The position numbers and the translations under genes are program-made. From Bacteroidales bacterium UBA2559 (GTDB lineage: Bacteria; Bacteroidota; Bacteroidia; Bacteroidales; Bacteroidaceae): a stretch of DNA of 18,625 nucleotides. The stretch covers positions 1 through 18,625 of the forward strand of contig DDLZ01000121.1 in NCBI GenBank assembly GCA_002340405.1, written 5' to 3'. A model generated the notes under the pieces. The model made no database searches. It was not told the DNA's origin and saw only the letters and a list, made by a program, of their open reading frames with translations. This document shows, in pieces, positions 1 to 7,384 of this stretch (position 1 is its first letter; each line of letters begins with the position of its first letter).

Positions 1-119
1 AAAAATAAATTGATAAATCTAGCGTCAGTAAATATTCTGTTGATATAAAAATCGGCTTATGGCTTGGATGTGTCGGGACAAAGGATTAAATTCGCACTTG
101 AAACAGACAAAAGACCATT

Positions 120-431
120 ATGGAAAAGAGCGGACAGAAACAGTTACAGATTGAGCTTAAGGAAGAGATAGCGCAGGGCGTCTTTTCCAATCTTGCCATG
201 ATTACTCATTCTTCATCGGAATTTGTGATAGATTTCATCAGTATCCTGCCGGGAATGGCTAAGGCTCAGGTTAAGTCAAGGGTCATCATGTCGCCTGAAC
301 ATGCAAAACGCTTGTTGTTGGCGCTTCAGGACAATGTGGCAAAATATGAGAATTCGTTTGGAACCATTGAAATGAAAGGACAGAGAGGCACTTATATGCC
401 TCCTATATCGGATTTTCACGGCGAAGCTTAA
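120..431 (+). CDS. DUF3467 family protein
   Basis: A 103-residue protein of the DUF3467 family, whose molecular function is not known. The sequence shows the family pattern: an N-terminal E-I-A-x-G-x-x-S-N-L-A segment (about residues 16-26), then a T-H-S-S-S-E-F-V-I-D-F stretch (29-39), then K-S-R-V-I-M-S-P-E-H-A-K-R-L-L (52-66) followed by a helix with ALQDNV. It has no signal peptide, membrane segment or cysteine. In Bacteroidales a DUF3467 gene commonly lies between rpoC and rpsL, so it is probably the last gene of the rpoBC transcript; this is inference because rpoC is outside the window. The 119 bases before it are A/T-rich, with no gene, consensus promoter or Shine-Dalgarno sequence that I can see. 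A terminator-like hairpin follows about 135 bases after the stop, separating it from rpsL. Confidence 0.88.
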   Translation: MEKSGQKQLQIELKEEIAQGVFSNLAMITHSSSEFVIDFISILPGMAKAQVKSRVIMSPEHAKRLLLALQDNVAKYENSFGTIEMKGQRGTYMPPISDFHGEA

Positions 432-536
432 AGATTTCCGTTATCTTCCTTTTCGGTCTCCAAAAGTAAGAATTAAAGGTTTCCGTTATCTCTCTCATCT
501 CGGATTCCTAAAGTGAAGCTTAATACTCTCCGTCAC
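423..536 (+). repeat. Three-copy degenerate tandem repeat after the DUF3467 gene
   Basis: Three imperfect copies of a unit of about 45 bases begin near 423, 468 and 515. The first two are clear: TTAAAG-(A/G)-TTTCCGTTATCT at 428 and again at 473, followed by similar CTCC/TTCC-AAAAGT / TAAAGT ends. The third is weaker but repeats GAAGCTTAA exactly (423-431 and 515-523) followed by TCCGTCAC in place of TCCGTTAT. The first copy starts inside the last codons and stop of the DUF3467 gene. This looks like decayed local duplication; any function is unknown. Confidence 0.6.
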
Positions 537-566
537 CGGTTGTGACTAGTGGCGGAAAGATTTTTT
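529..566 (+). terminator. Possible upstream terminator-like hairpin
   Basis: An 8-bp stem can form between 529-536 (TCCGTCAC) and 549-556 (GTGGCGGA), with one G-U pair and a 12-base loop. Six T residues follow at 561-566, after a 4-base gap, which is a weak arrangement for an intrinsic terminator. A competing 5-bp hairpin, GTCAC (532-536) with GTGAC (542-546), uses some of the same bases, so both cannot form together. It may be a terminator in tandem with the stronger hairpin just downstream or a 3'-end stabiliser. Confidence 0.35.
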
Positions 567-596
567 CGGGCAACCTTAAGGGAGCCCGTTTTGTTT
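567..596 (+). terminator. Intrinsic terminator between the DUF3467 gene and rpsL
   Basis: CGGGC (567-571) pairs with GCCCG (584-588). Inside a 2x2 mismatch lies the self-complementary CCTTAAGG (574-581). The stem is followed directly by TTTTGTTTT (589-597). The fold, the T-tract and the location before a strong promoter all support a rho-independent terminator that ends the upstream (probably rpoBC-DUF3467) transcript. Read-through cannot be excluded. Confidence 0.6.
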
Positions 597-629
597 TCTG
601 TGAAAAAGTTTAAAAAGAACTCGGCTTCG

Positions 630-660
630 TTTGTGTTTTAAAATAAATAGAGTATCTTTG
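630..660 (+). promoter_or_regulatory. Bacteroidetes-type promoter of the ribosomal-protein operon
   Basis: A -33 box TTTG (630-633) and a -7 box TATCTTTG (653-660) are separated by 19 bases. This matches the known Bacteroidetes primary sigma-factor consensus (TTTG, 19-21 bases, TAnnTTTG) at every defined position. Transcription should start about 5-8 bases after the -7 box, near 665-668, giving a leader of roughly 46-49 bases before rpsL. No comparable match was seen in the other intergenic regions, so this may be the main promoter for the whole cluster. Confidence 0.85.
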
Positions 661-664
661 CACG

Positions 665-713
665 CTAAAAATTCTAAAATAACTAATTAATATAAAATAA
701 TAAAAACAAAAAC
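665..713 (+). promoter_or_regulatory. Guanine-free A-rich leader of rpsL
   Basis: The 49 bases directly before the rpsL start contain no G and only five C, and they end in an A-rich run (AAAACAAAAAC). There is no Shine-Dalgarno sequence. Such an unstructured A-rich leader is what is expected for efficient initiation in Bacteroidetes, whose ribosomes make little use of the anti-Shine-Dalgarno. The lack of any G means that it cannot form G-C or G-U pairs within itself. Confidence 0.6.
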
Positions 714-1097
714 ATGCCAACAATTCAGCAGTTAGTGCGCAAAGGACGCAAGGTTATTGAGGAAAAGAGCAAGTCTCCGGCTTTGGAGGGTTGTCCTCAG
801 AAAAGAGGCGTTTGCGTGAGAGTTTACACAACAACACCCAAGAAACCTAACTCAGCAATGAGAAAGGTTGCTCGTGTACGTTTGACCAACCAGAAAGAGG
901 TTAACTCATACATTCCCGGTGAAGGTCATAACCTGCAAGAGCACTCGATCGTGCTTGTACGCGGCGGTCGTGTAAAGGATCTTCCGGGTGTACGTTACCA
1001 CATTGTCAGGGGTACTCTTGACACAGCCGGCGTAAGCGGCCGTTCGCAGAGACGTTCAAAGTATGGTACAAAACGTCCGAAAGCAGCTAAAAAATAA
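714..1097 (+). CDS. rpsL: 30S ribosomal protein S12 (uS12)
   Basis: Ribosomal protein S12 sits at the decoding centre of the small subunit and helps control translational accuracy. The 127-residue product is family length. It carries the signature [10 protein letters not shown] (39-48) and [13 protein letters not shown] (84-96). Lys43 and Lys88, the usual sites of streptomycin-resistance substitutions, are both unchanged, so the allele looks streptomycin-sensitive. Asp89 in the KDLPGV loop is the residue beta-methylthiolated in many bacteria. It is the first gene after the promoter and is separated from rpsG by a structured 104-base spacer. The start is ATG with an A-rich upstream region, and there is no other plausible start. 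Confidence 0.98.
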   Translation: MPTIQQLVRKGRKVIEEKSKSPALEGCPQKRGVCVRVYTTTPKKPNSAMRKVARVRLTNQKEVNSYIPGEGHNLQEHSIVLVRGGRVKDLPGVRYHIVRGTLDTAGVSGRSQRRSKYGTKRPKAAKK

Positions 1098-1127
1098 TTT
1101 AACAACAAAGTTTTGGTCTGTAAATAA

Positions 1128-1180
1128 AGGTTGAGTAAATGTCCAGGCGTGGACGTTGAAGAAATCGGGAAAGACAACCT
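1128..1180 (+). promoter_or_regulatory. Predicted RNA fold in the rpsL-rpsG spacer, possible S7 control site
   Basis: An outer 6-bp stem, AGGTTG (1128-1133) with CAACCT (1175-1180), encloses a perfect 8-bp hairpin, AATGTCCA (1138-1145) with TGGACGTT (1150-1157), which has a GGCG tetraloop and one G-U pair. The 3' side between them is a 17-base purine-rich strand. In E. coli the spacer between rpsL and rpsG, of similar length, is the site where S7 represses its own translation. An equivalent role here is inference by position; the E. coli sequence is not recognisably shared. Confidence 0.45.
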
Positions 1181-1201
1181 GAACGAAACAAAATTTTAAA
1201 A

Positions 1202-1678
1202 ATGAGAAAAACAAAACCAAAGAGGCACGTTATACTTCCGGATCCCGTATTCGGTGAAGTTGCAGTGACCAAGTTTGTAAACCATCTGATGTGCGATGGT
1301 AAGAAGAACATCTCTTTTGAGATATTCTATGAGAGTCTTGATAAGGTAAAGGCTAAACTTCCCAACGAGGAGCTTTCACCCCTTGAGATATGGAAGAAAG
1401 CTCTTGATAATGTCACTCCTCAGGTTGAGGTAAAATCACGTCGTATAGGTGGTGCAACATTTCAGGTTCCTACCGAAATCCGTGCTGACCGCAAGGAGTC
1501 TATTTCGATGAAGAACCTTATTTTATATGCACGCAGGCGCGGAGGCAAGTCAATGGCGGACAAACTTTCAGCTGAGATAGTTGATGCGTTCAACAATGCC
1601 GGTGGAGCTTTCAAACGCAAGGAGGATATGCACCGCATGGCCGAGGCCAACAGAGCGTTTGCACACTTCAGATTCTAA
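1202..1678 (+). CDS. rpsG: 30S ribosomal protein S7 (uS7)
   Basis: S7 is the primary assembly protein of the 3' major (head) domain of the small subunit and contacts tRNA at the exit site. The product has 158 residues, usual for the family. Hallmarks include the N-terminal [15 protein letters not shown], the [20 protein letters not shown] segment (about 73-92) and the C-terminal [15 protein letters not shown]. It lies between rpsL and fusA as in almost all bacteria, with only 9 bases between its stop and the fusA ATG. The start follows AAATTTTAAAA with no Shine-Dalgarno sequence. S7 is an autogenous repressor in E. coli, so the spacer just upstream is a candidate operator. Confidence 0.98.
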   Translation: MRKTKPKRHVILPDPVFGEVAVTKFVNHLMCDGKKNISFEIFYESLDKVKAKLPNEELSPLEIWKKALDNVTPQVEVKSRRIGGATFQVPTEIRADRKESISMKNLILYARRRGGKSMADKLSAEIVDAFNNAGGAFKRKEDMHRMAEANRAFAHFRF

Positions 1679-1687
1679 TTGTTTTGC

Positions 1688-3802
1688 ATGTCTGACCAGG
1701 ATTTACATCTAACCAGAAATATCGGCATCATGGCTCACATTGATGCCGGTAAGACTACGACCACTGAGCGTATTCTGTACTATACCGGGCTCACTCACAA
1801 GGTAGGTGAGGTGCATGACGGTTCTGCTACTATGGATTGGATGGTTCAGGAACAGGAGAGAGGCATTACAATTACTTCGGCTGCCGTTACCACTCACTGG
1901 AAATGGCAGGATAAAATTTATAAGATCAATCTGATAGATACTCCGGGACATGTGGATTTCACTGCCGAAGTCGAACGTTCTCTGAGAGTTCTTGATGGTG
2001 CTGTTGCAGTGTTTTGTGCCGTAGGCGGAGTGCAGCCGCAGTCCGAGACCGTATGGCATCAGGCCAGCAAATATGGTGTTCCCCGTCTGGCATACGTGAA
2101 CAAAATGGACCGTTCCGGCGCCGATTTCTTCGGAGTCGTCAAACAGATGCGGGAGATGCTCAAGGCCAATTCATGCCCTGTCGAGATTCCTATAGGACAA
2201 GAGGAGACATTTAAGGGTGTGATAGACCTTATCAAGATGAAGGCCATATATTGGCAAGATGATTCTCTTGATTCCAAATTTTTCGAGAAGGAGATTCCGG
2301 CTGAACTGCTTGGTGAGGCAAAAGAGTGGCGTGATAATCTTATTGAAAAGGTTGCCGAATTTGATGATAATATGATGGAGAAGTATCTTGAGGATGCTTC
2401 TTTGATCACCGCTGATGATATTTTACGGGCCGTCCGTAAGGGTACCGTATCGCGGAATCTTGTTCCGGTAGTGTGCGGTTCATCTTTCCGAAATAAAGGT
2501 GTACAGCCTCTGCTTGACTATATCTGCGCATTCCTTCCGTCGCCTATTGATATCGACGGAGTGACCGGTTTAATTCCCGGCTCCGAGAAAGAGACCCATC
2601 GCAAGCCCTCATCGGACGAGAAGACATCGGCGCTTGTTTTCAAGATTGCGGTTGACCCTTTTGCAGGACGTCTTATCTTCTTCAGGGTATATTCCGGAAG
2701 TGTAAAGGCTGGGAGCTATATCTTCAATACCCGTTCGGGTAAAAAGGAGCGTGTAAGCCGTCTTTTCCAGATGTACTCCAAGAAACAGATACAGGTGGAT
2801 GAGGTCAGTGCGGGTGACATAGGCGCTGTGGTGGCTCTTAAAGATATCCGTACCGGTGACACTCTTTGTGATGAGGATGCTCCCATTGTCCTTGAGAGTA
2901 TGGATTTTCCGGATCCGGTTATCAGCATAGCTGTAGAGCCAAAGACAGAGAAAGACATCAGCAAGCTCGCCGACGGTTTGTCGCGTCTTGCCGAGGAGGA
3001 TCCTACCTTTACCGTAAAGGTTGATGAGGAGTCAGGTCAGACTCTGATCTCAGGTATGGGTGAGCTTCATCTTGACATAATTATTGACCGTCTTAGACGC
3101 GAGTTCGGAGTTGAGTGCAACCAGGGCCGTCCTCAGGTCAGTTATAAGGAGTCAATCTCCAAGACTGTCCGGCTGCGTGAAGAGTATAAGAAACAGACAG
3201 GCGGTAAGGGTCATTACGCCTGCATAGAGGTCGAAGTCGGTCCTGCCGATCCCGGATGGAAGGGTGGGTTGCAGTTTATTGACGCCACTAAGGGCGAGGC
3301 GCTGCCTAAGATCTATCTGCCCTCTATTGAGAAGGGCTTTGCCAATGCTATGAGGAACGGTGTTCTGATAGGCGCTCCTATGGAGTCTTTGAAAGTAACC
3401 GTTCTGGATGGAAAAGATCATCCGGTTGATTCCGATGCTCTTTCGTTCGAGGTCTGTGCAACCGGTGCGTTTCGTAACGCATGTCTCAAGGCTGCTCCCG
3501 GTCTAATGGAGCCGATCATGTCGCTTGAGGTTGTTACGCCCGAAGAGAGTATGGGTAACGTGATTGGTGACCTGAACAAGCGTCGCGGTCAGGTTGAAGG
3601 GATGGAGACCAACCATTCAGGCGCTAAGATTGTGAAAGCTAATGTGCCGCTTGCCGAGATGTTCGGTTATGTGACTGCATTGAGAACCATCACTTCGGGC
3701 CGCGCCACTTCGTCAATGACATATAAGTGTCATGCCGAAGTCGCCAAGCAGCTTGAAAGGCAGATTGTTGAAGAGCAAGGTGGAAACATTGCGTTACTAT
3801 GA
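1688..3802 (+). CDS. fusA: Elongation factor G
   Basis: EF-G is the GTPase that drives translocation of tRNA and mRNA and, with RRF, ribosome recycling. The 704-residue product has the full five-domain length. The GTPase motifs are intact: P-loop AHIDAGKT (16-23), switch I with RGITI (58-62), DTPGH (84-88) with the catalytic His88, NKMD (138-141) and the GSS base-recognition loop of the [11 protein letters not shown] segment. GMGELHLDI and the domain IV-V landmark [14 protein letters not shown] are present. It is therefore the catalytically competent EF-G, unlike the second Bacteroides EF-G paralog reported to lack GTPase activity. The frame is open from 1679 with a TTG, but the ATG at 1688 gives the family N-terminus. 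No tuf gene follows. Confidence 0.98.
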   Translation: MSDQDLHLTRNIGIMAHIDAGKTTTTERILYYTGLTHKVGEVHDGSATMDWMVQEQERGITITSAAVTTHWKWQDKIYKINLIDTPGHVDFTAEVERSLRVLDGAVAVFCAVGGVQPQSETVWHQASKYGVPRLAYVNKMDRSGADFFGVVKQMREMLKANSCPVEIPIGQEETFKGVIDLIKMKAIYWQDDSLDSKFFEKEIPAELLGEAKEWRDNLIEKVAEFDDNMMEKYLEDASLITADDILRAVRKGTVSRNLVPVVCGSSFRNKGVQPLLDYICAFLPSPIDIDGVTGLIPGSEKETHRKPSSDEKTSALVFKIAVDPFAGRLIFFRVYSGSVKAGSYIFNTRSGKKERVSRLFQMYSKKQIQVDEVSAGDIGAVVALKDIRTGDTLCDEDAPIVLESMDFPDPVISIAVEPKTEKDISKLADGLSRLAEEDPTFTVKVDEESGQTLISGMGELHLDIIIDRLRREFGVECNQGRPQVSYKESISKTVRLREEYKKQTGGKGHYACIEVEVGPADPGWKGGLQFIDATKGEALPKIYLPSIEKGFANAMRNGVLIGAPMESLKVTVLDGKDHPVDSDALSFEVCATGAFRNACLKAAPGLMEPIMSLEVVTPEESMGNVIGDLNKRRGQVEGMETNHSGAKIVKANVPLAEMFGYVTALRTITSGRATSSMTYKCHAEVAKQLERQIVEEQGGNIALL

Positions 3803-3829
3803 TTATTAAATAAGGTATAAGAAAGAAAC

Positions 3830-3865
3830 GCGAAAAGGATAGCAAATGACTCTTATCCGGATCGC
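3830..3865 (+). promoter_or_regulatory. Predicted stem with purine internal loop in the fusA-rpsJ spacer
   Basis: GCGA (3830-3833) pairs with TCGC (3862-3865), and GGATA (3837-3841) pairs with TATCC (3854-3858). Between the two stems is a symmetrical 3x3 internal loop, AAA opposite GGA, which could form stacked A-G pairs. The apical loop has 12 bases. It lies in the 97-base spacer before the S10 gene set, which has no Bacteroidetes promoter match. Leaders at this position carry ribosomal-protein control sites in other bacteria (L4 in E. coli); the role here is inference. Confidence 0.4.
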
Positions 3866-3899
3866 ATATAATATGAATATTAACATAAACAGTTAAACA

Positions 3900-4205
3900 A
3901 TGAGTCAGAAAATTAGAATTAAATTGAAGTCATACGACCACAATGTCATTGACAAGTCAGCAGAGAAAATCGTTAAGACCGTGAAGGCTACCGGTGCTGT
4001 GGTAAGCGGCCCTATTCCCCTTCCCACTCACAAGCGTATTTTCACTGTAAACCGTTCAACATTTGTGAATAAGAAGTCACGTGAACAGTTCCAGCTATCT
4101 TCACACAAGAGGTTGATAGACATCTACAGTTCGACAGCCAAGACAGTCGATGCTTTGATGAAATTGGAGCTTCCCAGTGGTGTTGATGTCGAGATCAAAG
4201 TTTGA
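3900..4205 (+). CDS. rpsJ: 30S ribosomal protein S10 (uS10)
   Basis: S10 is part of the small-subunit head; in E. coli it also serves as NusE in transcription antitermination. The 101-residue protein begins [16 protein letters not shown] and contains the conserved loop [17 protein letters not shown] (about 37-53) and the C-terminal [11 protein letters not shown]. The length is normal. It starts the S10 block, 97 bases after fusA, in a spacer with a predicted fold. The ATG is preceded by AGTTAAACA, with no Shine-Dalgarno sequence. Confidence 0.98.
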   Translation: MSQKIRIKLKSYDHNVIDKSAEKIVKTVKATGAVVSGPIPLPTHKRIFTVNRSTFVNKKSREQFQLSSHKRLIDIYSSTAKTVDALMKLELPSGVDVEIKV

Positions 4206-4250
4206 TTTTTTAGTTTGAAACAAAATTCAGTAACTTAATTTTTAATTGAA

Positions 4251-4868
4251 ATGCCAGGATTATTAGGAAAAAAGATCGGTATGACATCGGTCTTCGGTGC
4301 TGATGGAAAGAATGTTCCATGCACCGTTATCGAAGTAGGTCCTTGCGTGGTTACCCAGATCAAAAATGTTGAGAAGGATGGCTATGAGGCAGTTCAGATT
4401 GGCTTTCAAGATGCCAAAGAAAAGAACACCACAGCCGCCCTTAAGGGACATTTTAAGAAAGCTGGTGTAACTCCCAAGAGACACTTGGCCGAGTTCAAGG
4501 GGTTTAACGGATCACTCAATACGGGTGATGTCCTTACCGTCGAGTTCTTCAACGGAGCTGCATTTGTTGACGTTACAGCCGTCTCCAAAGGTCGCGGCTT
4601 CCAGGGTGTTGTTAAGAGACATGGTTTCGGTGGCGTAGGCCAGCAGAGCCATGGTCAGCATAACCGTGCACGCAAGCCCGGCGCTATAGGTGCATGCTCA
4701 ACTCCCGCAAAGGTGTTCAAAGGTATGCGCATGGCCGGCCATATGGGTAGCGAGCAGGTTACTATCCAGAACCTGCAGGTTCTTAAGATTATTCCGGAGC
4801 ACAATCTCCTTCTTGTTAAGGGTTCGGTTCCGGGTTATAATGGTTCAATCGTCTCAATTTACAGGTAA
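4251..4868 (+). CDS. rplC: 50S ribosomal protein L3 (uL3)
   Basis: L3 binds near the 3' end of 23S rRNA, starts large-subunit assembly and sends a long loop toward the peptidyl-transferase centre. The 205-residue product starts [15 protein letters not shown] and has the central [15 protein letters not shown] (about 114-128) and the [20 protein letters not shown] segment (156-175). The position of the methylated glutamine of E. coli L3 appears as serine in GACSTPAKV, as is common in Bacteroidetes. Its TAA stop overlaps the rplD ATG by one base (TAATG), which suggests translational coupling. Confidence 0.98.
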   Translation: MPGLLGKKIGMTSVFGADGKNVPCTVIEVGPCVVTQIKNVEKDGYEAVQIGFQDAKEKNTTAALKGHFKKAGVTPKRHLAEFKGFNGSLNTGDVLTVEFFNGAAFVDVTAVSKGRGFQGVVKRHGFGGVGQQSHGQHNRARKPGAIGACSTPAKVFKGMRMAGHMGSEQVTIQNLQVLKIIPEHNLLLVKGSVPGYNGSIVSIYR

Positions 4869-5506
4869 TGGAACTTAGTGTATTAAATATAAAAGGTGAG
4901 GATACCGGCAGAAAGGTAATCCTGAACGATGCTGTTTTTGGCATTAAGCCCAATGATCACGCCATTTACCTGGATGTGAAGCAGTTCATGGCCAACAAGC
5001 GTCAGGGTACGCACAAGACAAAAGAGAGAGGTGAGGTCAGTGGCTCAACTAAAAAGTTGGGTCGTCAGAAAGGTAGCGGCGGTGCCCGTCGCGGCAGTAT
5101 CAAGTCACCGATTTTGGTTGGTGGTGGCCGCGCATTCGGTCCCAGGCCTCGTGACTACAGCTTCAAGGTAAATAAGAAGGAGAAACAGCTTGCACGTAAG
5201 TCGGCTCTTTCATATAAGGTTAAAGAGAATGCTCTTATTGTTATTGAAGATTTCACTTTTGAGGTTCCAAAGACCAAGAAGTTCGTAGAAGTCTTAAATA
5301 ATCTTAAAGTTTGTGATAAAAAATCTCTGTTTGTCCTGCCCGAGAGCAATAAAGTGGTATCTTTGTCGGCTCATAATCTGCAGGGCACTAAGATTGTCAA
5401 CGCCTCTTCAATAAATACGTATAGTATTCTGAATGCCGACGCTCTTGTTGTGACTGAGGGCGCAATTGAGGTTATCAATAGTATTTTAGATAAAAAGGAG
5501 GCTTGA
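4868..5506 (+). CDS. rplD: 50S ribosomal protein L4 (uL4)
   Basis: L4 binds 23S rRNA domain I, and its extended loop lines the constriction of the peptide exit tunnel. In E. coli it also represses the S10 operon. The 212-residue product has the basic loop [20 protein letters not shown] followed by [13 protein letters not shown] and [14 protein letters not shown] (about 39-97), which is the tunnel extension. The C-terminal Rossmann-like part ends in [11 protein letters not shown]. The start codon shares one base with the rplC stop. The end of the gene, AAAAAGGAGGCT, also supplies a Shine-Dalgarno-like sequence for rplW. Confidence 0.98.
   Translation: MELSVLNIKGEDTGRKVILNDAVFGIKPNDHAIYLDVKQFMANKRQGTHKTKERGEVSGSTKKLGRQKGSGGARRGSIKSPILVGGGRAFGPRPRDYSFKVNKKEKQLARKSALSYKVKENALIVIEDFTFEVPKTKKFVEVLNNLKVCDKKSLFVLPESNKVVSLSAHNLQGTKIVNASSINTYSILNADALVVTEGAIEVINSILDKKEA
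5496..5501 (+). promoter_or_regulatory. Shine-Dalgarno-like AGGAGG before rplW
   Basis: AGGAGG ends 7 bases before the ATG at 5509, an ideal spacing. It lies inside the last rplD codons (AAG GAG GCT), so it may be a by-product of a Lys-Glu-Ala ending. It still favours the ATG at 5509 over the TTG at 5503 as the rplW start. Confidence 0.5.
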
Positions 5507-5508
5507 TC

Positions 5509-5802
5509 ATGAAATATATATTAAAACCGCTTGTTACGGAGAAGATGAACTCCATTACGGAGAAATTCCCCAACAGGTTTGGTTTCGTGGTACGTCCCGA
5601 GGCCAATAAACTGGAGATTAAGAAGGAGATAGAAAAGCTGTATAATGTCACTGTTGTTGATGTCAACACAGCTTCATATAAAGGTAAAACCATGTCACGT
5701 TACACCCGCAGAGGACTCACAAAGGGTCAGAAGCCTGCCTTTAAGAAGGTAGTTGTAACTCTTAAGGAGGGTGATACGATTGATTTTTACAGCAACATTT
5801 GA
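5509..5802 (+). CDS. rplW: 50S ribosomal protein L23 (uL23)
   Basis: L23 sits beside the polypeptide exit and is the docking site for trigger factor and the signal recognition particle. The 97-residue product starts MKYILKPLVTEKMN and contains FGFVVRPEANKLEIKKEIEKLYNV (about 24-47) and the loop TMSRYTRRGLTKGQKPAFKKVVVTL. The chosen ATG lies 2 bases after the rplD stop and 7 bases after AGGAGG. An in-frame TTG 6 bases upstream overlaps rplD and is less likely. Confidence 0.97.
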   Translation: MKYILKPLVTEKMNSITEKFPNRFGFVVRPEANKLEIKKEIEKLYNVTVVDVNTASYKGKTMSRYTRRGLTKGQKPAFKKVVVTLKEGDTIDFYSNI

Positions 5803-5808
5803 TAAGAG

Positions 5809-6636
5809 ATGGCAGTACGTAAATTAAAACCCACAACCCCGGGTCAAAGACACAAGATTATTGGTACTTTTGAAGAGATTACTGCATCGGTACCAGAAAA
5901 ATCTCTTGTATGCGGAAAACTCGCAACCGGCGGTCGCAACAGAGACGGCAGGATGACTGTCCGTTATGTAGGCGGCGGTCATAAGAGAAGATACCGTTTT
6001 ATTGATTTCAAGAGAAATAAAGATGGGGTTCCGGCAACTGTAAAGACAATTGAATACGATCCGAACCGTTCGGCGCGTATTGCTCTGTTGTTTTATGCAG
6101 ACGGCGAGAAGAGATATATTTTAGCACCTAACGGTCTTCAGGTAGGCGCTGTTCTGATGTCAGGCGAAAATGCTGCTCCTGAAATCGGTAATGCACTCTA
6201 TCTTAAGGATATGCCTATCGGCACCGTGATTCATAATATCGAATTGCGTCCGGGTCAGGGCGCTGCTCTTGTCCGTTCAGCCGGAAATTTTGCTCAATTG
6301 ACCTCTAAGGAAGGCAACTATTGTGTTATCAAACTTCCTTCAGGTGAAATTCGCAGAATACTTGGAACCTGTAAGGCTACTGTAGGCAGTGTAGGTAATT
6401 CAGACCATGCTCTGGAACAGTCCGGTAAGGCCGGTCGTTCACGTTGGCTGGGACGGCGTCCCCGTACTCGCGGCGTGGCTATGAACCCGCACGATCATCC
6501 GATGGGCGGCGGTGAAGGCCGCGCTTCCGGTGGACATCCGCGTTCACGTAAGGGCTTGTATTCAAAGGGTCTCAAGACCAGACATCCCAAGAAGAGTTCA
6601 TCGAAGTATATCATCGAGAGAGCTAAAAAGAAGTAA
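5809..6636 (+). CDS. rplB: 50S ribosomal protein L2 (uL2)
   Basis: L2 is required for subunit joining and lies next to the peptidyl-transferase centre. The 275-residue product begins [15 protein letters not shown] and contains [22 protein letters not shown] (about 43-64), [14 protein letters not shown], and the catalytic-loop signature [21 protein letters not shown] with the conserved histidine in HPMGGGEG. The length is typical. It starts 6 bases after rplW with no Shine-Dalgarno sequence. Confidence 0.98.
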   Translation: MAVRKLKPTTPGQRHKIIGTFEEITASVPEKSLVCGKLATGGRNRDGRMTVRYVGGGHKRRYRFIDFKRNKDGVPATVKTIEYDPNRSARIALLFYADGEKRYILAPNGLQVGAVLMSGENAAPEIGNALYLKDMPIGTVIHNIELRPGQGAALVRSAGNFAQLTSKEGNYCVIKLPSGEIRRILGTCKATVGSVGNSDHALEQSGKAGRSRWLGRRPRTRGVAMNPHDHPMGGGEGRASGGHPRSRKGLYSKGLKTRHPKKSSSKYIIERAKKK

Positions 6637-6655
6637 CATTTAACCTAAGTACAAA

Positions 6656-6922
6656 ATGACACGTTCACTAAAAAAAGGTCCGTATATTTATAAGAAGCTC
6701 GAGGATAAGGTGCTTGCCATGAACGAAAGCGGCAAGAAAGTTGTTGTGAAGACTTGGGCTAGAGCATCGATGATATCCCCTGATTTCGTGGGCCATACCA
6801 TCGCAGTTCATAATGGTAATAAGTTTATCCCTGTTTATATCACGGAAAACATGGTAGGTCACAAACTCGGTGAGTTTGCACCCACCCGCACTTTCCGCAG
6901 CCATGCAGGCAACAGGAAGTAA
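6656..6922 (+). CDS. rpsS: 30S ribosomal protein S19 (uS19)
   Basis: S19 lies in the small-subunit head and pairs with S13 at the bridge to the large subunit. The 88-residue product starts [18 protein letters not shown] and has the family motif [37 protein letters not shown] (about 49-85). The length is normal. The upstream spacer is 19 A/T-rich bases. Confidence 0.98.
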   Translation: MTRSLKKGPYIYKKLEDKVLAMNESGKKVVVKTWARASMISPDFVGHTIAVHNGNKFIPVYITENMVGHKLGEFAPTRTFRSHAGNRK

Positions 6923-6958
6923 ACTTCATGTTTATTTGAATGAAATAGAATAAAGATA

Positions 6959-7381
6959 ATGGGAAATAGAAAACATTTGGCAGCCGACAGGATAAAAGAG
7001 GCTAAGAAGACCCAATACTTTGCCAGACTGAATGATATTCCTTCATCACCCCGCAAGATGCGTCTTGTTGTTGATATGATAAGAGGTATGGAGGTCAATC
7101 GTGCGCTTGGTGTATTGCGTTATTCAAATAAGGCTGCTTCGAAGGATGTAGAAAAGGTGCTTCGTTCCGCTATTGCCAATTGGGAGCAGAAGAATGAACG
7201 TAAGGCCGAGGAGGGCGAACTTTTCGTGACCAAGGTTTACGTTGATGAAGGTGTTACCCTGAAGAGATTGAGACCCGCCCCGCAGGGCAGAGGACATCGT
7301 ATCCGTAAACGTTCAAATCACGTCTCTCTTTATGTGGATACCAAGAATGAGGCAACGAATAATAATGACAATAAGGAGTAA
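6959..7381 (+). CDS. rplV: 50S ribosomal protein L22 (uL22)
   Basis: L22 binds all six domains of 23S rRNA; its hairpin narrows the exit tunnel with L4 and is a site of macrolide-resistance changes. The 140-residue product is longer than the roughly 110 residues of E. coli L22 because of an acidic-to-basic insert before the loop and an Asn/Asp-rich tail ([10 protein letters not shown]). That length is usual for Bacteroidetes. Core motifs include [15 protein letters not shown] (about 24-38) and [21 protein letters not shown]. The tail codons AATAAGGAG place a Shine-Dalgarno-like AAGGAG before rpsC. Confidence 0.97.
   Translation: MGNRKHLAADRIKEAKKTQYFARLNDIPSSPRKMRLVVDMIRGMEVNRALGVLRYSNKAASKDVEKVLRSAIANWEQKNERKAEEGELFVTKVYVDEGVTLKRLRPAPQGRGHRIRKRSNHVSLYVDTKNEATNNNDNKE
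7373..7378 (+). promoter_or_regulatory. Shine-Dalgarno-like AAGGAG before rpsC
   Basis: AAGGAG lies 6 bases before the rpsC ATG, within the last two codons of rplV (AAG GAG, then TAA). As with rplW, it could be a coding coincidence. The spacing is right for function. Confidence 0.35.
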
Positions 7382-7384
7382 GTA

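Noticed and set aside
60..80. TGTC-GG-GACA near-palindrome ahead of the DUF3467 gene
   Set aside because: The loop would be only two bases and the stem four pairs, too small to be a stable structure or a convincing operator.
1679..1687. TTG at 1679 as the start of fusA
   Set aside because: It directly abuts the rpsG stop and adds three residues not typical of EF-G; the ATG at 1688 gives the family N-terminus.
4200..4219. Repeated AGTTTGA with TAGTTTG before rplC as a possible promoter
   Set aside because: The -7 consensus needs two bases between TA and TTTG; here there is one, and no TTTG lies 19-21 bases upstream.
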